Of a stretch of DNA of 64,000 bases, positions 36,342-45,836 are shown piece by piece. The notes under the pieces were generated by a model. The model made no database searches. It saw nothing but the letters and a program-made list of their open reading frames with translations, and was not told the DNA's origin. The stretch is from Alteromonas sp. BMJM2 (GTDB taxonomy: Bacteria > Pseudomonadota > Gammaproteobacteria > Enterobacterales > Alteromonadaceae): contig NZ_JAPVOT010000002.1 in assembly GCF_027257845.1 (NCBI RefSeq), positions 346,372 to 410,371 of the forward strand, given 5' to 3'. Made by a program: the position numbers and the translations under genes. The number at the start of each line of letters is the position of its first letter. Positions within the stretch are counted from its first letter, which is position 1.

Positions 36342-38399
36342 TTACCAAATTTTCACGCGGTCTGCTGGTGCAAGATACAGTGCGTTTTCTTCGGTTACGT
36401 TAAAGGCTTCATAGAAGGCGGGTACATTTCGAAGTGCACCGTTAGTACGAAACTTAGTCGGTGAATGGGTATCGGTTTGAACTTGGTTTCGCAAAGCTTC
36501 GTCGCGGTACTTACTTGCCCACACTTGTCCATACCCTAAAAACACACGTTGGTCGCCGGTAAAACCGTCTAAAACAGGTGCTTCTTCGCCATCTAAAGAC
36601 AGGTGATAGGCTTTAAGGGCAATACTTATTCCACCCAGATCGCCAATGTTTTCGCCAAGGGTATATTCACCATTAACATGCACATCAGGCAGCACTTCAA
36701 ACTCGTTATATTGTTCAATGAGGTTGGCTGTGCGGGCTTCAAATTCTGAGCGGTCTTTATCGGTCCACCAATTGCGCAGCACTCCATCACCATCAAATGT
36801 TGAGCCTGCATCGTCAAATCCGTGGCCAATTTCATGGCCTATAACTGCACCAATACCACCGTAATTAACGGCGTCTTCGGCATTCATATCAAAAAAAGGC
36901 GGCTGAAGAATTGCTGCGGGAAATACAATTTCATTTAGCGGCGGATTGTAATAAGCATTTACGGTTTGCGGCGTCATACCCCATTCGTGAGTCCATACTG
37001 GGCCGCCCTGTTTCTTCAACATCTCTTCATAAAGCACATCAGAAGAGCGCTTTAAGTTGCCAAATAGGTCACCGGCTTTTACCGTAAGTGCTGAATAGTC
37101 CTTCCATTGATCTGGATAGCCAATTTTCACGGTAAATTTTGACAATTTATCAAGGGCTTGCTCGCGAGTTTCATCAGTCATCCACTCAAGGTTTTCAATA
37201 CTACTTTTATAGGCAAGAAGTAGGTTGTTCACCATTTCCATCATGCGTTCTTTGGCTTCAGGTGGAAAGTGCTGTTTTACATAGACCTTGCCAATTAGCT
37301 CACCCACATGGGCATTCGATAAGTTTACTGCACGTCGCCACTGAGGCTGCTGTTCTTCGACGCCGCGAAGTGTTTTGCTGTAAAAGTTGAAATTTGCTTC
37401 ATCAAGCTCACTATTCAATCGGCTTGCCGATGCATTGAGCAGTCCCCACTGCAGAAAGGTTTTCCAATCATCAATAGAGGTTTGTTGAATAACGCCATCG
37501 ATATTTTGCATGTAGTCTTTTTGCAAAATTCCCAATGCCTCAATGTCGCTTATATCAGCGCTTTCTAAATAGCTCGACCAATCAAAGTTAGGCATGAGTT
37601 CGCCAAGTTCTTCAATGGTCAACTTATTGTAATTGGCGGCAAAGTTTCTCGCTTGCTCTTTCTTCATATGTAACTTTGCAATACGAGTTTCTAGTTCAAA
37701 CAACATTTGCGCGCTTTGTTGAGGTGCGTTGAAGCCGGCTAGTTCGAACATAGTTTGAATATGTTTTACATAGGCATCGCGCACGGTCTGCGAGGTTTCA
37801 TCGTCTTTGAAATAGTATTCGCGCTCTGGTAGTCCAAGCCCCGATTGCCAGGTATACATAAGGTACTGTTGTGGCGATTTTAAATCGGGATATTGAGTAA
37901 GGCTAAACGGCGTGCCGTAACCATACCGAGCCGCATAGGCAAAATAGGCCGCAAGATCTGAATAATTTTCGATGTTCGCAATTCTGTCTAACTCAGGGGT
38001 AAGCGGTGTGACACCCAGTGAGTCTCGTGTGTCGACATCCATATAGGCGCGATAGAAATCACCCACTTTTTGCTCGTCGCTACCCGCTTTGAAGTCGCCT
38101 TCTGCCGATGACTTTATAATGTCCATCACATGGTCTTGTGCTTCATCTCGTAAAATAACGAAGGACCCATAGCTAGATTTATCGGCAGGGATCTCGAAAG
38201 TATCGAACCATTTCCCGTTCACATATTGAAAAAAGTCATCGCCAGGGCTGACACTAAGGTCCATATTTTCAGTGATGATCCCCGAAGACAGCGTCTCCTT
38301 TTGTACTTCGGCAACGGTACCGGTTTCTGGTGCCGTGTTTTGCGGGCTACATGCCGCTAATGCAATTGCAACACTTAAGCTTAATACGCTACGTAACAT
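36342..38399 (-). CDS. M13 family metallopeptidase (neprilysin/PepO-like) lipoprotein
   Basis: 685 residues. A lipoprotein signal (LAAC, Cys17) suggests attachment to the outer membrane facing the periplasm. The N-terminal M13 domain runs to about residue 440. The zinc site is VIGHEIGHGFDD (His522, Glu523, His526) with the third ligand in GENIGDLGG. NAYYNPPLNEIVFPAAILQPPFF is the family substrate-site block. The protein ends in DRVKIW; the usual CxxW tail of animal enzymes is absent as is common in bacteria. It cleaves short peptides. Monocistronic. Confidence 0.93.
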   Translation of the reverse strand: MLRSVLSLSVAIALAACSPQNTAPETGTVAEVQKETLSSGIITENMDLSVSPGDDFFQYVNGKWFDTFEIPADKSSYGSFVILRDEAQDHVMDIIKSSAEGDFKAGSDEQKVGDFYRAYMDVDTRDSLGVTPLTPELDRIANIENYSDLAAYFAYAARYGYGTPFSLTQYPDLKSPQQYLMYTWQSGLGLPEREYYFKDDETSQTVRDAYVKHIQTMFELAGFNAPQQSAQMLFELETRIAKLHMKKEQARNFAANYNKLTIEELGELMPNFDWSSYLESADISDIEALGILQKDYMQNIDGVIQQTSIDDWKTFLQWGLLNASASRLNSELDEANFNFYSKTLRGVEEQQPQWRRAVNLSNAHVGELIGKVYVKQHFPPEAKERMMEMVNNLLLAYKSSIENLEWMTDETREQALDKLSKFTVKIGYPDQWKDYSALTVKAGDLFGNLKRSSDVLYEEMLKKQGGPVWTHEWGMTPQTVNAYYNPPLNEIVFPAAILQPPFFDMNAEDAVNYGGIGAVIGHEIGHGFDDAGSTFDGDGVLRNWWTDKDRSEFEARTANLIEQYNEFEVLPDVHVNGEYTLGENIGDLGGISIALKAYHLSLDGEEAPVLDGFTGDQRVFLGYGQVWASKYRDEALRNQVQTDTHSPTKFRTNGALRNVPAFYEAFNVTEENALYLAPADRVKIW

Positions 38400-38683
38400 T
38401 TTTTGCTATGTCCTTCTTATTAAAATGTAGCACTGCTTTGTATTACCTTTCTTTACTGGTTGTAGGGCTACTTTATTAAGCGCTACACAATGTAAAGCTT
38501 TGTAATGGCGCTGCTGTGCCGTTGTTCTGTGTGGCTATTTACCCTATTCAAAAAAGGAAAAACTGCCGACTTATTAAAGGTTTGAAGCATCTTTTAGCAT
38601 GAAGGTACCATTAGCAAAAGTATTTATAGTGAAAATACACAGGTTGTAACAACTTGTAATGGCTAATTGGTTATAGTGGATGC

Positions 38684-38739
38684 CTAGGGCGTGTTGATCT
38701 TTGTTGCAAAAACGTACAGCAAAGATCAACACGCCCTAG
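38684..38739. mobile_element. MITE-like element, 20-bp perfect terminal inverted repeats
   Basis: CTAGGGCGTGTTGATCTTTG and its exact reverse complement are separated by only 16 bp (TTGCAAAAACGTACAG). There is no T-run and no gene inside. The ends are CTAG, which is self-complementary, so a CTAG target duplication with 16-17 bp inner repeats is an equally good reading. Possibly a minimal non-autonomous transposon. The rest of the 38400-38798 spacer holds a 15-bp duplication (38739-38768) and otherwise nothing recognised. Confidence 0.65.
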
Positions 38740-38798
38740 TTAGAGCTTAATTAGCTAGAGCTTGCACGCTCATCAGTTTGCTTAACAGAGGACATATC

Positions 38799-39425
38799 AT
38801 GAAGCCATTCAACTCAGCACTCTTTGCCTCAGTCTCGCCCTGCGAGTATGCCGATGCACTCTCGCGGGACCAATTTATGGGCTACGAGATAAAGCCTTTA
38901 TGGGAAGGAATGGGGCGCATTGCAGGGCCTGCCTTCACGGTAAAATGTGCCTCTGGCGACCACCTTATGTTGCATGCTGCAATTTACCGAGCCCAACCTG
39001 GCGATATTATTGTGGTTCAAGCCGATGATAAATTTGCCGTGGCAGGTGGCAACGTGTGCGCTATAGCCCAAGAAAGAGGTATAGCTGGCTTTGTCATCGA
39101 TGGCGTGATTAGAGATATTGCAGAGACGAGAGAAAACAAGTTTCCAGTTTTCGGGCGTGGAGTTGTGCCAAAGCCAGGCGCTAAGAAATGTATAGCGCCA
39201 CTCAATGAGCCTATTGTGTGTGGCGGTGTTACCGTTAATGCTGGCGATATCATTGTGGCTGATGAAGAAGGTATCGCGGTTATTCCACGCGCTGAATCTG
39301 AAGAGGTCTTTAGAATAGCAAAAGCGCGGGCAGACAAAGATTCGTCAATGTCGTTAGCTCAGTGGCAAAAGCAACACAGGGAAAAAGTTGAAACAACACT
39401 TACTGCCCTAGGTTATAAAGACTGA
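38799..39425 (+). CDS. RraA-like protein
   Basis: 208 residues from ATG 38799 (GAGG at good spacing; a TTG seven codons earlier is in frame). The RraA fold shows GPAFTVKCASGDHLMLHAAI, AVAGGNVCAIAQERGIAGFVIDGVIRD with the Gly...Arg-Asp pair of the metal site, and GVTVNAGDIIVADEEGIAVIP. Members include the RNase E inhibitor RraA and HMG/4-carboxy-4-hydroxy-2-oxoadipate aldolases; the tail and length fit the aldolase-like branch better than RraA, but substrate cannot be assigned. Confidence 0.8.
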   Translation: MKPFNSALFASVSPCEYADALSRDQFMGYEIKPLWEGMGRIAGPAFTVKCASGDHLMLHAAIYRAQPGDIIVVQADDKFAVAGGNVCAIAQERGIAGFVIDGVIRDIAETRENKFPVFGRGVVPKPGAKKCIAPLNEPIVCGGVTVNAGDIIVADEEGIAVIPRAESEEVFRIAKARADKDSSMSLAQWQKQHREKVETTLTALGYKD

Positions 39426-39461
39426 GTGAGCCCTTAGCCGAACCGCGCGAGGTATTCTGTA

Positions 39462-39755
39462 CTAGCTCTGCTTAGTGCGTGACTCTTTAGGTCCGCACAC
39501 AAAGCGCTCTTCACCCATGTGATAGATATTATTTACCGCTACATAGGTTCCTGAAACCACGCCGGACACAGGCAGTAATATAAGACCGCTGATAGAGTAA
39601 AACGTATTGGTATCTTCAAACCCGTTTATTACTTTGAGTGTTTTTCGGTCGGATGAGATTTCGCACTGATTAACTTTTGCAGTATCAGTTTCTGGCACTA
39701 TCACACAGGCGGCTAAAAGAGGAATTGCTAAGGCGGCCAGTAAAAATAACTTCAT
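39462..39755 (-). CDS. Small putative lipoprotein, unknown function
   Basis: 97 residues. MKLFLLAALAIPLLAAC is a clear lipoprotein signal (Cys17). The mature part has two further cysteines (NQCEISS, RFVCGP) that could pair, and a hydrophobic stretch YSISGLILLPVSGVVSGTYVAV in the middle. No family recognised. It sits between the convergent RraA-like gene and an HTH/2TM gene on its own strand. Confidence 0.65.
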   Translation of the reverse strand: MKLFLLAALAIPLLAACVIVPETDTAKVNQCEISSDRKTLKVINGFEDTNTFYSISGLILLPVSGVVSGTYVAVNNIYHMGEERFVCGPKESRTKQS

Positions 39756-39922
39756 TGTTTAAATCCTTTTAGTAGTCTGAGCCCTGTGAAAGGAATGCCA
39801 GCATATACCATCTGTTCATTATGAACAATGTATAGCCTATTTAAGAGATAGGCGATAAGCAAAAGGATATGCGTACCCTTAAATACAGAAATCCAACCTG
39901 TTGGCAGTACGGCATTCACTAC

Positions 39923-40429
39923 TCAGTCTTTAGAGGTAGAATTGTGACTATTGCTTTGCTGTTCTAAAATTTTCGCTATTTTCTTCTGCTCCCACCTTTC
40001 GCCAAAGGGCTGAAAGACAACTAGCGCGTGACCAGCAATGATCATTGCAAAAGACACTAATACGGCTATCAGCGGGCCCGCGTTTTCTCCGCCATTATAG
40101 TTTGGCACCATAAATAAAAAGAAAATGAGTGCTAGAAAGGCGGTATTGATGTAGAAATATTTGATAGATTTTACTTTTTCATGGGCCTCATTTCGTTGGT
40201 GCATGGCAGCGTCTACATCAACCTTTTTTGCCTCCGGTGTTTCTATTTCACGTTCTATCATATTAACCAACTCGTCCGTAGAGATTTCAAAAACAGCGGC
40301 TAAAGATTTCAACGTCTCAACCCCTACATTCTGTCCTTTTTCTACTCGCTGAATTGTTCTCACATTTAAGCCACTCATTTGTGCAAGTTGCTCCTGTGAC
40401 CAGCGCTTTTCTAGTCTTAATGTTTTCAT
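39923..40429 (-). CDS. XRE-family HTH protein with C-terminal 2TM domain
   Basis: 168 residues. A Cro/CI helix-turn-helix at about 5-55 (WSQEQLAQMSGLNVRTIQRVEKGQ) is followed by a linker and two membrane segments (about 93-110 and 122-142), then a basic tail. This 2TM arrangement is found in membrane-tethered regulators of unknown target. It stands alone, so neither ligand nor target can be inferred. Confidence 0.8.
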   Translation of the reverse strand: MKTLRLEKRWSQEQLAQMSGLNVRTIQRVEKGQNVGVETLKSLAAVFEISTDELVNMIEREIETPEAKKVDVDAAMHQRNEAHEKVKSIKYFYINTAFLALIFFLFMVPNYNGGENAGPLIAVLVSFAMIIAGHALVVFQPFGERWEQKKIAKILEQQSNSHNSTSKD

Positions 40430-40534
40430 AGCTCGCAGACCTTACTCTTTCGACTTCGCCCATCGTACAATAAAATCACTACACCGATAGCGACAATAAG
40501 GTGACAGCAGCCGACAGTCCCCTAGTTTTTACTG

Positions 40535-43021
40535 TTAATACAGCCACGCGTAACTAAATTTCATAAAAACTGCTTGCTCTGTTCGAAAAAGCCCGGGCGT
40601 TGCTTCATCTGCAAATGCAGAGTCGCCATAGCCAATGAACAAGCGCGACAGGGGGTTAATCATGTAAGAATACACTAGCTGTGTACCCATATTGCGTTCT
40701 CTGGCATCTACATTTACCAGGTAATTATTGGGGTTTCTTCGAACATCTGAGTAAATAAGCGCAAGGCGGAGAAACTGCTTTGCATCAAATTGATAGCTCA
40801 TTCGAAAGTCAGATAAATTAGCGGTAAACAGCATTTCATTGTTTACATCAATACGATTGTATTCATGGCTTACCGAGGCCTCTAAATGATCGCCAATATT
40901 CAGAGTTATTTGGGGTTCAAGCAGAATCTGATCGCCCAGGCGATTGTTGCGCAAATCAATTCTATCGCCTATTCGGGCAAAGTTTTCAAAATACAGGGTT
41001 CGGTTTGGTCGCGCTTCAAAATAGAAAGAAAACTGCTCTTCGGTAAACCGGGTGGTATTGCCGTCAATGGCAAGGCTTGCCCCGTTTTGGCGTAATCCAA
41101 CAGTATCTCGCTTCACCCATTGGAAGTTGAAATACGATTGATAAGCCGCGTTCATTTCTATTTGCGCCTGAACTTCTCGTTCTATTAACTCGCCATTGTC
41201 ATTGTGAGTGATATCCCAGTCGCCACCAAACTCTAGACGGTTCCACCACGCATTATCTTTCCACCACAACAGCCCACCACCGAGTACCGATTTGTGTCTA
41301 TCTACATTACTTTCGAAACCCAAGTCGGCGCGAAAGTCAGACTGAGTACTAGTTCTGTTTGCAATGACATACCATTCTCTTTCTTCATGGCGGTAATCAA
41401 TCTTGTAGGTACTTCCAGAGAACGCGCCTTGTTTGTCTGTTCTTAAGGTAGTTTCGGTTACATCTTCTTGGTTAACGCAACTGCCTCGACAGAACTGTGA
41501 GGCTAGGTCGTCAGGGTATTGAGTATCAGAGCGAAGCAATTGTGCCCGTAGAGTGTCACTAGGTGTAATTTGATAGCGCACGTCAACGCCGGTGACTAGG
41601 TTGTGGTATTCATCAGCGTGTCTACCTGTAAATATAGAACCAACAGACAGGGTGTCGGAAATATCAAAGCGATAGCGCGCAGCAAGGTTTGTACTGCCTT
41701 GTTTGAGCTGCGCAACGCTGGAGCCTAAATTCCCTGGAACGAGGAACGTGGTAGTGTCATCGTTTGCCAGCAGTAAACCAAAGGTATGGTCGTTAATTCT
41801 GCCAGTAAGTTTGCTGCCAATATCAGGAGCGCCAATGTTACGGGTGTACACCAAGTCGTATTGAGTGCTGAAAAAGTCGGCGTTCTCCACAAAAAAGGGA
41901 CGCTGCTCAGGAAAGAAAAGTGCAAAAGGGTTGTTGATCCCAAGCTGTCCTGCGTCGGCCTCTACTTGAGAAAAGTCTGGGTTGATCGTGGCTTGTAGCA
42001 GCATGTCCGAGGTAATACCCCAGTTTATATCCACACCCACTTCTTGATTGTTGCCGTATTCCCATTGCTCTGGCGTTGCTGGCGTTCTACTGCGTGCCGC
42101 CCCGGCTACGGCATAGGGAGTAATTGAGAGGTTCTTCCCTTGCTTAGCACGACTAAAGCCCTCCATTTTTCCCATTTGGCATAAGCTGCACGCGTTGTTG
42201 CGATCCACAGGGCGGTTCGAGATACGCAGGTTATTATCTCTTGGGTAAAAGCGAACAAATTCTGCGCGCCATTGCTTAAGCCCATCAATATCCAGAAAAT
42301 TCATAATGCGAAATGGCAGCGCTATCTCTACCGTATAGCCTTCATCGGTAATTTTTGCTTCCGCATCCCAGATTGCATTCCAACTGGCGCTTTCACTTAG
42401 CGTCATTTGGTTTTCGATAGAGTCGGTTTGTATGCCGTGAGGGTTGACAAAAAATTGATACGAGAGCCGACTATCGCCAAACGTATCCAGCTTAACGCCT
42501 ACCAAATCATTATCCCACACGCTATCGCGGTCGCGAAACAATGCACGTATTGCAGAGGGGTCATCGTCAAATGCGGTAAAGGCGATATAAATGGTATCGC
42601 CATTTTCGAATATTCTGGCGATGGTCTTAACGGGTGGAGCGGTATTTTCAAAGGGGCGAGTCACCACATTTAGCGGTATTTCCTTAGCCTGCTGCCATGC
42701 TTCATCATCTAAGATACCGTCTAACGTAATAGTTTCTGAAAGATAGGGTACAACGATAGTGTCGAAGGTACTGGACTCTTTAGATGAAATAGTCTCATCA
42801 ACGTCGGGTGAGCCACTATCTGAAGAGAATGGCTCATTCGAGCTCTGAATAACCACGGCCACCGGCTTGTTGTCTTCTTTTGTTTGTTGGCTATCCTGCT
42901 GTGCTGAATTACCTTCAACAGCATTGCCAGAAAATGCTAGTGCAAGTAATAAAACGAGGCAGCAAGAGCGACAGCACCCGTCAATAAAACGCAAAGGTGC
43001 TCTATTTATCAAAGTGTCCAT
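40535..43021 (-). CDS. DUF5916/CBM9-like outer-membrane protein
   Basis: 828 residues. An N-terminal hydrophobic signal (about 20-36) is followed by a CBM9-like domain (about 90-290; LDGILDDEAWQQAKEIPLN, ARIFENGDTIYIAFTAFDDDP). The DUF5916 region contains INPDFSQVEADAGQLGINNPFALFFPEQRPFFVENADFF. The C-terminal 400 residues alternate like beta-barrel strands and end in SYAWLY, a typical outer-membrane C-terminus. Function unknown; the family is often seen near carbohydrate or peptidase genes. Confidence 0.85.
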   Translation of the reverse strand: MDTLINRAPLRFIDGCCRSCCLVLLLALAFSGNAVEGNSAQQDSQQTKEDNKPVAVVIQSSNEPFSSDSGSPDVDETISSKESSTFDTIVVPYLSETITLDGILDDEAWQQAKEIPLNVVTRPFENTAPPVKTIARIFENGDTIYIAFTAFDDDPSAIRALFRDRDSVWDNDLVGVKLDTFGDSRLSYQFFVNPHGIQTDSIENQMTLSESASWNAIWDAEAKITDEGYTVEIALPFRIMNFLDIDGLKQWRAEFVRFYPRDNNLRISNRPVDRNNACSLCQMGKMEGFSRAKQGKNLSITPYAVAGAARSRTPATPEQWEYGNNQEVGVDINWGITSDMLLQATINPDFSQVEADAGQLGINNPFALFFPEQRPFFVENADFFSTQYDLVYTRNIGAPDIGSKLTGRINDHTFGLLLANDDTTTFLVPGNLGSSVAQLKQGSTNLAARYRFDISDTLSVGSIFTGRHADEYHNLVTGVDVRYQITPSDTLRAQLLRSDTQYPDDLASQFCRGSCVNQEDVTETTLRTDKQGAFSGSTYKIDYRHEEREWYVIANRTSTQSDFRADLGFESNVDRHKSVLGGGLLWWKDNAWWNRLEFGGDWDITHNDNGELIEREVQAQIEMNAAYQSYFNFQWVKRDTVGLRQNGASLAIDGNTTRFTEEQFSFYFEARPNRTLYFENFARIGDRIDLRNNRLGDQILLEPQITLNIGDHLEASVSHEYNRIDVNNEMLFTANLSDFRMSYQFDAKQFLRLALIYSDVRRNPNNYLVNVDARERNMGTQLVYSYMINPLSRLFIGYGDSAFADEATPGLFRTEQAVFMKFSYAWLY

Positions 43022-43311
43022 TTTTTAAAACGTCTTTTTTTGTCGTTATAGTTTTTATGTAAGGAGTATGAAGCATCCCGTTAAATGTCAAAAGAATGTT
43101 AATCGCATATAACAGGAAGCTTAACGAAAGACCTACAGCAAACGTACATGCTCAGTCATTACGCCTTTTATCCACGTTCCCAGCGATTTTCATCAAGGAG
43201 TTAATTAATTGACTGAACATATCGTGTAGAATTGCGTACTCACCTCAACGTAAATATTAACGCCGAGATTCATTACGCATCTGGCGATTCAATAATAAAA
43301 AGAGTTTTTGC

Positions 43312-45153
43312 ATGTTTTCTTTTTTTGAAAGGCTCACACAGCCTTTTCCAGATACGCCGCCCACGCAACCGCCCACGGGATTAGTCGCATTTTGTAAGTA
43401 CTACACCAAAGGCATGTGGCATATCATCCTGACCGTTTCGGTGTTAAGTGCCATAGTGGCGATGTTAGAGGTGGCGCTATTTGGCTTTTTGGGACAGCTC
43501 GTTGATTGGTTTTCAGAGCAAAGCCGAGAAACGTTCTTAGAAGAGCAGAAGCTTACGTTAATCGGAATGGGACTAACGGTTCTTGTCTTTATTCCTGCAT
43601 CTATCTTTTTGCGTTCATTGTTCTCTCGCCAATCACTGATGGGCAATTACCCTATGCGAATAAGGTGGCAGGCCCACCGATATTTACTCGGACAAAGCCT
43701 TACCTTCTTTCACAATGAGTTTGCCGGTCGCGTGGCCACAAAGGTAATGCAAACCGCACTTTCTGTGCGAGAAACAGTCACCAAAATGCTCGATTTGTTG
43801 GTGTATATCAGTGTTTATTTTATCTCTATGGTGGTGCTGGTATTTAGTACTGACTGGCGATTAGCGCTTCCACTGGTGGTATGGTTCTTTGTGTATATCG
43901 GTATTTTGCGGGTACTCGTACCAAAGCTAAAAGCGGTTTCCCAAGCCCAAGCCGATGCGCGTTCACTTATGACGGGGCGAATAGTCGATAGCTACACCAA
44001 TATCACCACGGTGAAACTTTTCTCTCACAGCCGCAGAGAAGCAGACTATGCCAAAGAGAGCATGGACGGTTTTTTGAAAACGGTGTATCCACAAATGCGC
44101 CTTGTTACCATTCTTGAATTCTGTGTTGAGATGGCAAACGCCATTTTGATCTTCACAATAGGTGCGCTATCAGTATTTCTTTGGTTGGAGCAGATTGCGA
44201 CCCCTGGAGATATCGCCATTGCGGTCAGCTTATGCTTGCGACTAAACGGCATGTCCCATTGGATAATGTGGGAAGTGTCGGGGTTATTTGAAAACCTAGG
44301 AACAGTGCAAGATGGCATGAATACCCTTGCTCAGCCAGTAGCTGTTAAAGATAAGCCCGATGCCGATGCATTAAACGTAGGCGGCGGCAAAATTCATTTT
44401 GATAATGTTAACTTCTCTTATTCAGGTGCAAACAATCAGCCTATCGATGTGTTTAGGCAATTAGATTTGACGATAAAACCGGGAGAGAAAGTAGGGTTGG
44501 TCGGTCGCTCTGGTGCAGGTAAATCCACACTCGTTAATTTATTGATGCGTTTTTACGATACGCAAAGCGGTCGTATCGTTATTGATGGTCAGAACATTAC
44601 TGAGGTAGGGCAAGAAACACTGCGAGCTAAAATCAGTATGGTGACCCAAGATACATCACTGATGCACCGCTCAGTGCGTGACAATATTCTCTACGGACGC
44701 ACCGACGCAGGCGAAGCCGATATGATTAAAGCGGCGAAACAAGCGGAAGCCCATGATTTCATATTAACCCTTACAGACAATCAGGGGCGCACGGGTTACG
44801 ATGCTCACGTTGGAGAGCGCGGTATTAAACTGTCTGGCGGACAACGCCAGCGAATAGCGATTGCCCGCGTGCTATTAAAAGATGCGCCAGTACTTATTTT
44901 AGATGAAGCCACATCAGCGCTAGATTCAGAAGTTGAAGCAGCCATTCAAGCTTGTTTAGATAAAGTGATGGAAGGAAAAACTGTGTTGGCTATTGCTCAC
45001 AGGTTATCAACCATCGCGCAAATGGATAGGTTACTTGTGCTAGACAAAGGTCAAATTGTGGAGCAAGGCACCCATAGCGAGCTAATTGCTTATAACGGTA
45101 TTTATGCCAAGCTGTGGGCACATCAAACGGGTGGATTTATTGGCGTGGAATAA
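43312..45153 (+). CDS. ABC exporter, fused permease and ATPase
   Basis: 613 residues: six membrane helices (about 35-310) then one nucleotide-binding domain. Walker A is GRSGAGKSTLVN, signature LSGGQRQRIAIARV, Walker B VLILDEAT and the H-loop AIAHRLS. Half-transporters like this dimerise and export lipids or drugs (MsbA-like). The cargo is not evident. The upstream 290 bp (43022-43311) show no clear promoter or repeat. Confidence 0.92.
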   Translation: MFSFFERLTQPFPDTPPTQPPTGLVAFCKYYTKGMWHIILTVSVLSAIVAMLEVALFGFLGQLVDWFSEQSRETFLEEQKLTLIGMGLTVLVFIPASIFLRSLFSRQSLMGNYPMRIRWQAHRYLLGQSLTFFHNEFAGRVATKVMQTALSVRETVTKMLDLLVYISVYFISMVVLVFSTDWRLALPLVVWFFVYIGILRVLVPKLKAVSQAQADARSLMTGRIVDSYTNITTVKLFSHSRREADYAKESMDGFLKTVYPQMRLVTILEFCVEMANAILIFTIGALSVFLWLEQIATPGDIAIAVSLCLRLNGMSHWIMWEVSGLFENLGTVQDGMNTLAQPVAVKDKPDADALNVGGGKIHFDNVNFSYSGANNQPIDVFRQLDLTIKPGEKVGLVGRSGAGKSTLVNLLMRFYDTQSGRIVIDGQNITEVGQETLRAKISMVTQDTSLMHRSVRDNILYGRTDAGEADMIKAAKQAEAHDFILTLTDNQGRTGYDAHVGERGIKLSGGQRQRIAIARVLLKDAPVLILDEATSALDSEVEAAIQACLDKVMEGKTVLAIAHRLSTIAQMDRLLVLDKGQIVEQGTHSELIAYNGIYAKLWAHQTGGFIGVE

Positions 45154-45199
45154 CCCACGCCCCGTTAGCGATATGCACAGTGGGAGGGGAATAAACCGC

Positions 45200-45227
45200 T
45201 TGTAACTTGAAAGTGGTTAAGTATAAT
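45200..45227 (+). promoter_or_regulatory. Promoter of tRNA-Trp-secE-nusG
   Basis: -35 TTGTAA (45200-45205), 16-bp spacer, perfect -10 TATAAT (45222-45227), followed by a GC-rich discriminator (ACGCGTCCC). That is the pattern of stringently controlled stable-RNA promoters. Confidence 0.75.
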
Positions 45228-45320
45228 ACGCGTCCCTCCCTTGCGATACCGCACTTTCCTTCGAAAAGACGCACAAATCACAAGGGTAGTGTAAGCAAAT
45301 TTTAAGAGTAAAAACGCCAC

Positions 45321-45397
45321 AGGGGTGTAGTTCGAATTGGTAGAACAGCGGTCTCCAAAACCGATGGTTGGGGGTTCGAGTCCCTCCACCCCTGCCA
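45321..45397 (+). tRNA. tRNA-Trp (anticodon CCA)
   Basis: 77 bases with encoded CCA. Acceptor AGGGGTG/CACCCCT, D stem GTTC/GAAC, anticodon loop CTCCAAA with CCA at 45355-45357, T stem GGGGG/CCCTC with TTCGAGT loop. It matches E. coli tRNA-Trp closely. The outermost anticodon-stem pair (27-43) is G-A rather than a Watson-Crick pair. It lies just upstream of secE and probably shares its transcript. Confidence 0.95.
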
Positions 45398-45455
45398 AAT
45401 TATTAACTTGCGCGTGTAACGCAAGAAAACGACGCTGTAGTGCTAGGATCGTGAC

Positions 45456-45833
45456 ATGAGCGAAAAGACGGAAAATCAGTCCAACGGGTTGGACATGTTT
45501 AAATGGGTAGTGGTTTTTGCACTACTTGCAGGGTTGGTTACTGCCAACACAGTATACGGTGAACTTTCGGTATTATATCGCGCTCTCGCAGCGGTAGTTG
45601 TTGCTGTAGTGGCTGGCTTTATTGCTGCATCTACAAACAAAGGCAGTGCGTTTTTAAGCTTTGCTAAAGAGTCACGTACTGAAGTACGCAAAGTAGTATG
45701 GCCTACACGTCAAGAAGCTAACCAAACCACATTGATTGTTTTGGCTGCAACCTTGGTTATGGCACTTATTTTATGGGGACTAGACGGTATCATCGTTCGT
45801 GTAGTTGGCTTTATAACGGGAATCGGAGCATAA
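45456..45833 (+). CDS. secE: Preprotein translocase subunit SecE
   Basis: 125 residues with three membrane segments (about 15-33, 38-56, 95-118), the gammaproteobacterial three-helix form. The amphipathic helix SFAKESRTEVRKVVWPTRQEANQTT is the conserved SecE signature. It stabilises SecY in the Sec channel. nusG follows after 3 bp, the classical arrangement. Confidence 0.96.
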   Translation: MSEKTENQSNGLDMFKWVVVFALLAGLVTANTVYGELSVLYRALAAVVVAVVAGFIAASTNKGSAFLSFAKESRTEVRKVVWPTRQEANQTTLIVLAATLVMALILWGLDGIIVRVVGFITGIGA

Positions 45834-45836
45834 CGT

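Noticed and set aside
38684..38739. Terminator of the M13 peptidase or RraA region
   Set aside because: The hairpin is long and perfect but lacks any T-run and lies upstream of both genes' starts, so a transposon-like origin fits better.
45165..45398. 77-codon frame on the minus strand over the tRNA-Trp region
   Set aside because: It is the antisense of tRNA-Trp; peptides starting like MAGVEGLEPPT are a familiar artefact of tRNA complements, not a protein.
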